A stretch of 45,058 nt of DNA from Calditrichota bacterium. Lineage in GTDB: Bacteria > Calditrichota > Calditrichia > RBG-13-44-9 > J042. How positions within the stretch are numbered: the stretch's first letter is position 1; each line of letters starts with the position of its first letter. Location: assembly GCA_013150955.1 (NCBI GenBank), contig JAADJD010000034.1:1-45058 (forward strand), given 5' to 3'. Positions 1 to 7,725 of this stretch are shown here, piece after piece. The notes under the pieces are model-generated. The model saw only the letters and a program-made list of their open reading frames with translations, searched no databases and was not told the origin of the DNA. The position numbers were made by a program, and so were the translations under genes.

Positions 1-20
1 ATTGAATTATATACGGTTAC

Positions 21-90
21 ATCCGGGTGGACGGCCGTAGGACTTCCCGATTTCATCGGGACAACAGGGGTTCGAATCCCCTTGGGAGCG
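21..90 (+). tRNA. tRNA-Glu(TTC)-like gene lacking its 5' acceptor strand
   Basis: The 3' two-thirds folds as a tRNA. Anticodon stem TCCCG (45-49) pairs with CGGGA (57-61) around the loop ATTTCAT, with T33 and anticodon TTC. A CAAC variable loop follows, then a perfect T arm (66-82, loop TTCGAAT), then TGGGAGC with discriminator G at 90. The block from CAAC to the T arm closely resembles bacterial tRNA-Glu. The D-loop part (31-43) has the GGCC and GGAC expected for Glu, but the 5' D stem pairs poorly. The needed acceptor strand GCTCCCA is not present upstream. It is either a pseudo-tRNA or a junction near a contig end. A class II tRNA with a long variable arm was considered, but the anticodon reading fits better. 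Confidence 0.5.
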
Positions 91-108
91 CAGGATGAGT
101 TAATGGGT

Positions 109-136
109 AGGGGCTATAGTGATAGCCCCTTTTTTA
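109..136 (+). terminator. Rho-independent terminator after the tRNA-like gene
   Basis: Stem AGGGGCTA (109-116) pairs with TAGCCCCT (123-130) across a six-base loop and is followed directly by a T run (130-135). It lies 19 bases after the tRNA discriminator base, which suggests the tRNA unit is, or was, transcribed on this strand. Confidence 0.75.
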
Positions 137-141
137 TTGAT

Positions 142-378
142 ATGCAGGAGCGTTATTACACCTACATTTTGGAGTCGGAGACGACGGGACGTTTGTATGT
201 GGGACACACGTCCGATCTGGAGGCGCGGTTATTGCGGCACAATGAGGGGCAAACACTCAGGAGAGATATTCTGAAATGGCCATTGGCCCATCGGTATCTC
301 ACATGCGGCACTGGTATTTGGGGATTACCTTCAGATATTCCAGCGGATCGACCAGCTCACCATTTCGGGTTACCATAA
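142..378 (+). pseudogene. Truncated GIY-YIG nuclease-domain gene
   Basis: The first 38 or so residues from ATG 142 match the start of small stand-alone GIY-YIG proteins (YhbQ/UPF0213 type): YYTYIL as the GIY strand, LYVG as the YIG strand, and the EARLLRHN helix with its arginine. After HNEG the family pattern stops. Intact members continue for another 40-50 residues with a conserved basic strand and a glutamate. Here the frame runs into unrelated sequence and then over the 3' end of the opposite-strand M23 gene. Such solo domains are often found right behind tRNA genes in this group, as here. It is most likely a broken gene. A TTG at 82 would lengthen the frame but lies in the tRNA. Confidence 0.6.
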
Positions 379-2350
379 AATGGAGATGGTCTCCGGTGGC
401 GTCTCCGGTTGCACCAATGCGACCGATGATTTCACCCCGCCTCACTCGCTGACCGGCTTTCACCAGCACTTCGCTCAGGTGGTGATATCCCGTAACGTAT
501 TTGTCCCCGTGAATATGATGTTCCATGCGGATGCTCAATCCATATCCCCCGCGCCATCCTGCCCAGATAATTTCGCCATCGGCGGGCGCATATACCGGCT
601 CGCCCGTGTAGCCATCAATATCAATCCCCGTGTGGAATTTAAAGTAATTCCGGTGGTTGCGGTGATCGAAAGGATTGGGGCGCCATCCAAAAAAGGAAGT
701 TAATCGTGGGATACCTTTTACCGGCCAATCGAAAGGTCGCGGAGACGTCTCCGGCTCCTCACGATAGGTTACCTGAAGGGAATCAAACAGCTCCACCCGG
801 TAAATGCCCAGTTCCGTTAATGGAAAGCCCATTTCCTGCTGCAGGTTAATTTTCTTGATTAGCCCCAGGTGATATCGAATGAGAAACTGGCGGCTATCCA
901 GCTCGAAGGCTTTTTCTAAAATTTGCTCTGCCAGATCGGTTTTCCCTTCCAGGAAATACAGAATGGCCAGACTATTCATGGCCCGAGTGGCATTGGGGTT
1001 TTGAGAAAGGGCGCGTAGCAGGTGTCGGCGGGCGTTTTGTCGATCACCGGTGATTAGAAGAACTTCTGCCAGTTCGGTGTGGACGTCCCAACGCTCGGGT
1101 TGATTCATTAGTATGATGCGATAAAGACGAATTGCTTCCTCATATTGTTGACGGAAGACATGCATGTGGGCCAGGTGCAAATGCCGATCGATTCGGGGCC
1201 GTTCAAGTCGCAGGGCACGTTGCAGGTAGGCAACGGCCGAATCCCCTTGATTGGCATGCAGGTAAAGGACGCCAATGTCATGAGACAATCTGGCCCGGTG
1301 CACGGGATCGGGAATCCGGGGTAAAGCCTGTTTCAGGGCATTGAGGAAGGAAGTAAGATTGCGGGATGGGTCATCGGAGACGGGAGACTGCGCCAGTTCC
1401 TTAAACAATCCCCTTGATTTTAAATAATCTCTCCAGTTTTGAACCACGGCACTCATCATATTTTCCAGATGGTAATTACTGCCGCGGATGAAGAGAAATT
1501 CTTCCAGAATTTCACCGGCCAGCTGCTCCGGGGTGGGATGATCATCTGCGGATTTTAAGCAGGCGGTTTGGCGCAGGTACTCTGTCAGCAAGTCGCGGAT
1601 CTCCAGGCGGTTCCCGAAGCGGTAGCGTTCGATCAGTTCTTTAAAATACTTTTTCCCGGCCTGCAGTGTGTATAGCGGATTCAACCGTTCGTCCCGGCGA
1701 AAATCAATGGCGGTGGTAGCACGATCCACCCGCAGCCCCAGTCGACGAGCCTGTTCAACGGGTAACATTAAGAGGCCCGCCCCACCGCAGGGATTGTGGG
1801 CATCCGCTCTTAACCGGGAGAGCCTGTCCATTAATAACAGTAAAAGTTCCGGTTGCAGGCGGGTTTCGCGAGCGAATTGAATCACCGCTGGCTCAAGTGC
1901 ATGGGGATCGAGAAAGTCGGTTGCCATGGTAGGCCGTGAACGTTGGGGAGTTTTCAAAAATTGGGCTAACTGGCGGTGGACGTGAATGTACGCGTCGGAA
2001 GAATCCCGTCTGGCGGCAATTGCCAGGTACCGAAGTGCGCTATCGGGTTGCTGAAGTTGCAAGAAACAGTATGCCAGATTGTTGTACAGGGGAATGTATT
2101 CTGGATCGATGCGGATCGCCTTTTTGTAATATTGAATGGCTTTACGGTACAAGCCCTGTTGCTGGTAGTGCCAGGCCCGTTCGTGGGTTGCCAGAATGTC
2201 GCCACTCAGAAAATGGGCACAGGAAAAGAAGATGGTTAATCCGATCCAGCTAATGAATTGCCAGAAGAATCGGACGTTGTCGGCAAAATGGTAAAATGTA
2301 TCGTGCCCAGATAGTGCTGACTGCCTTTGACGTAGATATCGACTCGCCAT
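299..2350 (-). CDS. TPR protein with degenerate lytic-transglycosylase domain and C-terminal M23 peptidase
   Basis: A 683-residue envelope protein probably acting on peptidoglycan. A hydrophobic stretch near residues 33-47 looks like a signal or anchor. TPR repeats follow (about 55-125). Residues 153-300 resemble a goose-lysozyme-like SLT domain (NPCGGAGLLML, then QARRLGL), but the position of the catalytic Glu is Leu178, so this part looks inactive. More TPRs span about 340-500. The C-terminus (about 545-683) is an M23/LytM metallopeptidase with the zinc residues His573 and Asp577 (HTGID) and His657 (HLH); His655 is also kept, so it should cleave peptide cross-links. The ATG at 2350 overlaps the end of the upstream gene by 115 bases, suggesting translational coupling. 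No better start was seen; a shorter protein from a rare start is possible. Confidence 0.85.
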   Translation of the reverse strand: MASRYLRQRQSALSGHDTFYHFADNVRFFWQFISWIGLTIFFSCAHFLSGDILATHERAWHYQQQGLYRKAIQYYKKAIRIDPEYIPLYNNLAYCFLQLQQPDSALRYLAIAARRDSSDAYIHVHRQLAQFLKTPQRSRPTMATDFLDPHALEPAVIQFARETRLQPELLLLLMDRLSRLRADAHNPCGGAGLLMLPVEQARRLGLRVDRATTAIDFRRDERLNPLYTLQAGKKYFKELIERYRFGNRLEIRDLLTEYLRQTACLKSADDHPTPEQLAGEILEEFLFIRGSNYHLENMMSAVVQNWRDYLKSRGLFKELAQSPVSDDPSRNLTSFLNALKQALPRIPDPVHRARLSHDIGVLYLHANQGDSAVAYLQRALRLERPRIDRHLHLAHMHVFRQQYEEAIRLYRIILMNQPERWDVHTELAEVLLITGDRQNARRHLLRALSQNPNATRAMNSLAILYFLEGKTDLAEQILEKAFELDSRQFLIRYHLGLIKKINLQQEMGFPLTELGIYRVELFDSLQVTYREEPETSPRPFDWPVKGIPRLTSFFGWRPNPFDHRNHRNYFKFHTGIDIDGYTGEPVYAPADGEIIWAGWRGGYGLSIRMEHHIHGDKYVTGYHHLSEVLVKAGQRVRRGEIIGRIGATGDATGDHLHFMVTRNGELVDPLEYLKVIPKYQCRM

Positions 2351-4347
2351 GGTCCCGTTTGATGTTTTAAAATGGTTTTATAGCCGAATGTTCTTCCACT
2401 AATGCCAACCCGGAGCCCTTTTTCGCCCCGAAAGATAAGCTGGTCTTTCCAGTACCACTCGGGTACCACCCGAATGCCCTCCGGGGGAACGCCGGTTAGC
2501 TTTAACCAGACATAGACGCGTCCAACCGTGTCTGGAAAAGTGGTGGCGGCTCCGCGAATATGAAAACTGCCCCGTTGGACATGTCGGGCGGTTCCACCGT
2601 CGATCAGCCGGATTCCCTCCGGCGTGGGGTTCTCGGCAAATTCGATCTGCCTTCCTGGACGATACGTACTGGCAAGGCGCATTTGGGCCAGTAGGCTGTA
2701 GGGATGATTGGGGGCCGTTTGTATCAACTGTTTCCAGAGCGTGTCGGCCATTGCATATTGATAATGTTGATAGTAACTTTCTGCCAGATAATACAAAGCC
2801 CCCACCGGAATCCATTTGCGCCGAATGGCATGAAGGAAGGACGAAATGGCCTGTGGAATCTGGCCGTTCTGCAACTGGGCCTGTCCAAGGCCGGCCCACA
2901 GATAGGTGTGGGTGGAGTCCATCATAAGAGCATCCAGAAAAATTTCCCGTGCCTGTTGGGCGTCCCCTTGAAGCAGGTGGAATAATCCCATGCTGGCAAG
3001 GGTTTCCAGTCGATAAGGAGCCAGGCGGCGGCTCATGCGGAGATAGGATTGGGCTTTATAAACATTCCGTTGAACGGCCCAGAGTAAGCCCAGTTGTTGA
3101 TAGGTCGGCCAGTGATGGGGATATGCATCAATGGCACCTTCCCACAGTTGCTGAATAAATCGCCTTTGGGTTGGGTTTCCCTTCAGCCAGTTCCGTAGGG
3201 GGAGGCGGATGGTCGTTCCCGATTGGAATGATTTTCGATCGGCCACCTCATTGTAGGCCAAAATGTCCAGGGTGTCGGTGATGATTTCTGGATCCAGGAT
3301 GGAAGCGTAAGTGGACAGTACCGCAGTCAAAGATTCCTCCTTCTGAAGCCGATACGAAATTTCTGCTGGAAGATGTGCCTGCGGATTGGGCGTTTCCAGC
3401 AGATGAAGCCCCGCGATTTGCGCCATGGCCAGCTCATACACATCGGTGGGCAGGCGAATTTGCTGCCGAATCTTACCGAAATTCACCTGAAATCCAATCG
3501 CGTAATAATAATTGTCTGGCGATTGTTGCAGGATGCCAATTTCCAGTCCTGGATTTCCCAGGGATATGCCACCGGTAAAATACAATTTTTCCCATCGTTT
3601 TTGCTGAATGTCGCGGAATGAGGCGTGGCCAAACGCCCCCGCCCGAATGGCAATGGAGCGCGCCGGTTGAATCTCGATGCCGGTGTAATATTGTTTGCGA
3701 ATGAGGTCGTAATCTCCGCTGATGATCAGGAAAGACCGGGGCTTCCACATTATCCCGGTGCGGGCCAGCAACAGATTGTCAGACGCCTGCCACCTCCCGG
3801 ACCACAGTTGTCTGGCGGTGGTGTGCAGAACACCCCCCAGCCGCAAATGGGGATTGGGTTGGATCATGATCCCGGCTGCACCACCCCAGCGATCCGGCTG
3901 ATATTCCGGTTGCTTGAAGGATAATCGATAAAAAACGGTTCCTCCCAGACGCAGAAATCGATTAAGCCGGCGGGAATGTCCAATGGCCATCAGGGTCTTT
4001 TCCGGACGCTTGCCCATGCTGTAGCCTCCCAGCACCCAGTTTCCGTTACCCCGACTGGAAAACGACAACAGCAGGTGCCGGGGATACATCCGCACCTGAA
4101 ACGACTCGACGAACGCAATGCTTTCCAGGCTCCATTGATTTTGAGGATTAAACGACAGTCCCGCTGGATTCCAGAAAATGGCCAGATTGTCTCCTGCGGT
4201 GGCGGTGTAAGCGTACCCCATGCCCATGCTGCGGATGCCGGGGAATAACACCAGACGGGGCGATTTTGCCAGACCTGTAGACAACCCGCTGATAAGCAGC
4301 CATCCGGTAACGATCACCCCAAAAAGATGAAGGATACCTCGTTTCAT
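2236..4347 (-). CDS. PorV/UPF0164-like outer-membrane protein with TPRs and DUF2914-like domain
   Basis: 703 residues from ATG 4347, chosen because it opens directly with a signal peptide (MKRGILHLFG, then a hydrophobic core). An in-frame ATG at 4398 would add 17 unlikely residues. Residues about 28-320 match PorV/UPF0164-type barrels: SMGMGYAYTATAGD then WNPAGL is the hallmark of the family, which in type IX secretion shuttles substrates in the outer membrane. TPR repeats cover about 415-580. The last 100 residues look like DUF2914: a RVYVWLKL strand, aromatic PEWYWKD, and GPWRVDIYV near the end. It heads a minus-strand pair with the M23 protein, so the two may work together in envelope assembly or wall remodelling. 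That functional link is inference. Confidence 0.75.
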   Translation of the reverse strand: MKRGILHLFGVIVTGWLLISGLSTGLAKSPRLVLFPGIRSMGMGYAYTATAGDNLAIFWNPAGLSFNPQNQWSLESIAFVESFQVRMYPRHLLLSFSSRGNGNWVLGGYSMGKRPEKTLMAIGHSRRLNRFLRLGGTVFYRLSFKQPEYQPDRWGGAAGIMIQPNPHLRLGGVLHTTARQLWSGRWQASDNLLLARTGIMWKPRSFLIISGDYDLIRKQYYTGIEIQPARSIAIRAGAFGHASFRDIQQKRWEKLYFTGGISLGNPGLEIGILQQSPDNYYYAIGFQVNFGKIRQQIRLPTDVYELAMAQIAGLHLLETPNPQAHLPAEISYRLQKEESLTAVLSTYASILDPEIITDTLDILAYNEVADRKSFQSGTTIRLPLRNWLKGNPTQRRFIQQLWEGAIDAYPHHWPTYQQLGLLWAVQRNVYKAQSYLRMSRRLAPYRLETLASMGLFHLLQGDAQQAREIFLDALMMDSTHTYLWAGLGQAQLQNGQIPQAISSFLHAIRRKWIPVGALYYLAESYYQHYQYAMADTLWKQLIQTAPNHPYSLLAQMRLASTYRPGRQIEFAENPTPEGIRLIDGGTARHVQRGSFHIRGAATTFPDTVGRVYVWLKLTGVPPEGIRVVPEWYWKDQLIFRGEKGLRVGISGRTFGYKTILKHQTGPWRVDIYVKGSQHYLGTIHFTILPTTSDSSGNSLAGSD

Positions 4348-4527
4348 GTTCGGTGTCAAATCCCCTCCCCGGCATTGATGGTATTGGATTGAATTCATTT
4401 TGCAACCCGCATGCCGGAATGGTCATGCGATCGATTCTGAATGGATGATCGAGCAAGGAACTGAATGGGATACGTTTTTCTGATGGGGGACATTCGTCGG
4501 TTGCCAATATGGCGATATTGGAGGATT

Positions 4528-4866
4528 AACCCAAGTAATGCATCAAACCACGAATCACACGAATGAATCCAAAAAATATCAACAAAATCGCGAATAATCC
4601 CCGAAACGATTTTTATCCCAAATTTCGCATTAAACCGCGAATCACGCGAATGAAACCAAAAAATGTCAACAAAAACGCGAATAAGCTATGGAACACATTT
4701 TCATCCAGACACAATCCAATGTATTTTATTGGTTTTATTTGTGTTAATTCGTGTAATTCGTAGGCTATTGGTTAATCTGGGTTTATTCAGATACAACTAA
4801 TGTATTTTATTGTTATTATTCGTCTTAATTCGTGTCATTCGTAGGCTATTGCATAACCTGGGATTA
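4528..4866. repeat. Interspersed palindromic repeat, cluster 1
   Basis: Two or more overlapping partial units. It starts AACCCAAGTAATGCAT, carries left arms of the type CCACGAATCACACGAATGAA, and ends with right arms of the type ATTCGTGTAATTCGTAGGC and TGCATAACCTGGG. The arms are imperfect reverse complements of each other, so one unit is a roughly 170 bp near-palindrome. This is the only copy lying between divergent genes. Confidence 0.85.
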
Positions 4867-4950
4867 AGAATGGCGCATATTGCTGCTTGTGATACCCGCG
4901 CCACGGGAACGTCATCCAGATGTCTACATTTTGACACACATTGCCGACGT

Positions 4951-5098
4951 TTATCCCATATCATGCATGAAACCGCGAATCACGCGAACGAATCTAAAAC
5001 ATATCCACAAAATCGTGAATAAATCCCGGAACACTTTTTTCATCCGGATATAACAAAAATGATTTTATTGTTTTTGTTCGTGTTCATTCGCAGCCTAA
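4951..5098. repeat. Interspersed palindromic repeat, cluster 2
   Basis: One unit of about 148 bp with left arm GAAACCGCGAATCACGCGAA, a central CGGAACACTTTTTTCATCCG motif, and a shortened right arm TTCGTGTTCATTCGCAGCC. The outer end TGCATAATCTGGG is missing on the right, so this copy is eroded. Confidence 0.8.
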
Positions 5099-5248
5099 AG
5101 CTAGATTTGTCGAAAACGGGAAAATTGGCGGTGATGGAGTTAGGTCAAAGAGACGCTGCGGAAAGGATGGAAAGGGGGAGCAGGAATTTTTATCAGAATT
5201 GTTTCCGGGGTGAAGTCGTAATAAATTTCACAAGGAGGTTGATGAGGC

Positions 5249-7387
5249 ATGACGTTCCGTTTGCGGGTGTTGATTTGCTGGAGCTGGCTTCTGGCCAGTG
5301 CGGTAGCGCAAACGCTGGTGGTGTATCCACTGGAGAATGAGACCATTCATCTGGACGGCATTCTGGATGAACCCGCCTGGCAGCGTGCCGATGCCATTAC
5401 CCATTTGACCATGGTGGAACCGCATGAGGGGGCTGAACCCACCTTTCAAACAATCGTGAAGGTGCTTGCGGACGAGCGCCATATCTATCTGGGTATCATG
5501 TGTTACGATCCCCAACCGGATAAGATCGTGGTCTATTCCCGGATTCGCGATTCGTATTTGCGCAGCGAGGACTGGATCAAGTTTGTGCTGGATACCAATC
5601 GGGATCAGCGCACCGGTTTTATTTTTGGGGTGAATCCCGCCGGCACTCGCTACGATGCCCTGGTGGCCAATTTTGGAGAAGGGGAAAATCGGAATTGGGA
5701 CGGCATCTGGGATGCCCGGACACAGATGACTCGCGAGGGGTGGTCGGTGGAAATTGTAATTCCCATCCATACCCTGACGTACGCCGCCGGTCAACGGGAG
5801 TGGGGATTTAATATTGAACGCAACATTCAACGATTGCTGGAACGGGATCGCTGGACAGGTGCCCGGCGCGATTATCGTCTGGGACAGCTGGCACATGCTG
5901 GTTTGCTGGTGGGATTGCCGGCATTTCAGCCGGGCTATGGCGTTACCCTGAAGCTTTCTGGCATCAATCGGATGGAGAACGCGCGGCACCAGCATCCCCG
6001 ATACCAGCCAGACCTCAGCCTGGACGTCATCCAGAAAATAACTCCGGACGTGACCGCACAATTGACCGTAAACACGGATTTTGCCGAAACTGAAGTCGAC
6101 GCCCGACGCACCAATCTGACCCGCTTTCCGTTATTTTTCCCGGAAAAGCGGGCGTTTTTTCTGGAAGGTTCCGACGTGTTCAGCTTTGGCATTGGCCTGG
6201 GACGGGAAGTCATCCCATTTTTCAGTCGCCGGATTGGGTTGTACCGGGGGCAGAAAGTTCCCATTTTATGGGGGGGCAAATTAAACGGTCGGGTTCGGAA
6301 CACCAATTTTGGGGCTCTGGTTACCCGAACAGAACCGGTAGCAGGGCTTGTCCCCGCCACTACCATGGGTGCCTTTCGCATAAAACAGAATGTGTTATCG
6401 GAATCCGCGGTGGGATTGATCGGTACCTGGGGCGATCCGCTGGGCGTAACCTATGCCTGGTTGCTGGGGGTGGATATGACCTACAGGACTTCCGTTTTTC
6501 GGGGAGACAAGAATTTTCTGGCCGGGGTCTGGTTTTTACAGAATCACCATCCCGGAAGGCGTGGTGGCGATCGGGCGATGGGATTCAAAATCGATTATCC
6601 CAACGATTTGTGGGATGTGGCGCTGACGGTGAAAATGATCGGCCAGAATTTCCAGCCATCGCTGGGATTCGTTCCCCGTCCCGGCATCATCTCATACCGG
6701 ATGGGGGTGGATTACATGCCCCGGCCTCAGGGCACCTTCATTCGCCGGTTCTTTTTTGAATCTGGGCTGCGTTACATTACAGATTTGCACCATCGCTGGG
6801 AAAGCTACAGTTTGTTTACGGCGCCCATTCATTTTTTACTGGAAAGCGGCGATCGGTTTGAATTCAACATCATGCCCCAGGGTGAATATTTAAAAGCCGA
6901 ATTCCCCATTCGTGATGGGGTGATCATCCCTCCCGGTGCGTACCACTGGTGGCGCTATCGTTTGGAATTCGAAAGTGCTTCCAAACGCTGGATCAGCGGT
7001 CAGGCCACCTGGTGGTTTGGTTCTTTTTACGAGGGCAGGCTGGATCAGATCGAGCTGCGTTTGCGCCTGCGACCCGCCAGCAATTTTAATTTCTACCTGA
7101 ATTTCGAAAAGAATGTGGTGCGCCTGCCTCAGGGGAATTTCACCCAGAACCTGTTTGGCAGCCGGTTTCAGTTCAGCCTGTCCCCGGATTTTGAAGTGAG
7201 CTCGTTCATTCAGTACGATTCGGATTCCCGATCCCTGGGCAGCAACACCCGTCTGCGCTGGCATTTCAGCATGCTGGGGGATTTGTTTATCGTCTACAAT
7301 CACAACCTGCAGTATTTTCCCCACTGGCACTGGCAATACGATTCCAATCAGCTGATTGTAAAACTGAGCTACGGTCTCTGGTATTAA
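5249..7387 (+). CDS. CBM9-like/DUF5916 outer-membrane barrel protein
   Basis: 712 residues with a signal peptide (ending near SAVAQ). Residues about 25-200 form a carbohydrate-binding family 9-like sandwich: HLDGILDEPAWQRA followed by HIYLGIMCYD is its usual signature. Residues about 205-712 match the DUF5916 barrel: DFAETEVDARRTNLTRF and FFPEKRAFFLEG are conserved landmarks, and the tail alternates polar and aromatic residues up to a terminal Tyr, as expected of an outer-membrane protein. In FCB bacteria such proteins are thought to bind or transport glycans or other polymers; the substrate is unknown. The start is set by the strong AAGGAGG at 5232-5238, ten bases before the ATG. It appears monocistronic, with a repeat cluster on each side. 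Confidence 0.85.
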   Translation: MTFRLRVLICWSWLLASAVAQTLVVYPLENETIHLDGILDEPAWQRADAITHLTMVEPHEGAEPTFQTIVKVLADERHIYLGIMCYDPQPDKIVVYSRIRDSYLRSEDWIKFVLDTNRDQRTGFIFGVNPAGTRYDALVANFGEGENRNWDGIWDARTQMTREGWSVEIVIPIHTLTYAAGQREWGFNIERNIQRLLERDRWTGARRDYRLGQLAHAGLLVGLPAFQPGYGVTLKLSGINRMENARHQHPRYQPDLSLDVIQKITPDVTAQLTVNTDFAETEVDARRTNLTRFPLFFPEKRAFFLEGSDVFSFGIGLGREVIPFFSRRIGLYRGQKVPILWGGKLNGRVRNTNFGALVTRTEPVAGLVPATTMGAFRIKQNVLSESAVGLIGTWGDPLGVTYAWLLGVDMTYRTSVFRGDKNFLAGVWFLQNHHPGRRGGDRAMGFKIDYPNDLWDVALTVKMIGQNFQPSLGFVPRPGIISYRMGVDYMPRPQGTFIRRFFFESGLRYITDLHHRWESYSLFTAPIHFLLESGDRFEFNIMPQGEYLKAEFPIRDGVIIPPGAYHWWRYRLEFESASKRWISGQATWWFGSFYEGRLDQIELRLRLRPASNFNFYLNFEKNVVRLPQGNFTQNLFGSRFQFSLSPDFEVSSFIQYDSDSRSLGSNTRLRWHFSMLGDLFIVYNHNLQYFPHWHWQYDSNQLIVKLSYGLWY

Positions 7388-7653
7388 CCCAAATAATGCA
7401 ATCAACCGTTAATCACTCGAATGAATCATAAAAATATCAACAAAATAGCGATTAAATCCCGGAACACTTTTTTCATCTGGATATAATTCAAACGGTTTTT
7501 ATTGTTTTTGTTCGTGTTCATTCGTGTAATTCGTAGGCTATTGCATAATCTGGGTTTATTTGTGGTCATTCGCGTCATTCGTGGTCTGAAGTTTAATCTT
7601 GGATTATTTTTGTTCGCGATAATTCGTGTCTTTCGTGGGCGAAAGCATAATTC
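7386..7653. repeat. Interspersed palindromic repeat, cluster 3
   Basis: A full unit (7386-7558) from AACCCAAATAATGCA to TGCATAATCTGGGTTT, followed by two extra right-arm fragments (CATTCGCGTCATTCGTGG and ATTCGTGTCTTTCGTGGGC). It fills the convergent junction between the DUF5916 gene and the YCF48 gene and abuts the terminator of the latter. Confidence 0.85.
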
Positions 7654-7689
7654 AAAATAAAGGCACCACCGCATCGGGCGATGGTGCCT
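7654..7689 (-). terminator. Terminator of the YCF48/T9SS protein gene
   Basis: On the minus strand AGGCACCA (7689-7682) pairs with TGGTGCCT (7668-7661) and is followed by TTATTTT. It lies 37 bases beyond the stop codon of the minus-strand gene. Confidence 0.75.
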
Positions 7690-7725
7690 GGATGGGAGTT
7701 CCGAGAGGAACGAGAGACGTGCGAT

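Larger units (their letters stand above)
4348..5248. other. Long divergent intergenic region filled mostly by repeats
   Basis: This 901-base gap between two divergent genes holds two clusters of the interspersed palindromic repeat (listed separately). The remaining parts (4348-4527, 4867-4950, 5099-5248) show no gene. A strong Shine-Dalgarno AAGGAGG at 5232-5238 serves the gene at 5249. Short open frames inside the repeats have repeat-derived peptides and are not genes. Confidence 0.7.

Noticed and set aside
45-61. Long variable arm of a class II tRNA (Ser/Leu)
   Set aside because: The 17-mer fits a five-bp anticodon stem with a seven-base loop, T33 and TTC, and the following CAAC plus T arm are Glu-like.
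4563-5022. Short open frames (60-90 residues) inside the intergenic repeats
   Set aside because: Their peptides are just translated repeat arms, recur at each repeat cluster on both strands, and lack start signals or family similarity.
4528-5098. CRISPR array
   Set aside because: The repeated arms are palindromic halves of long units with irregular spacing; there are no uniform spacers and no cas genes.
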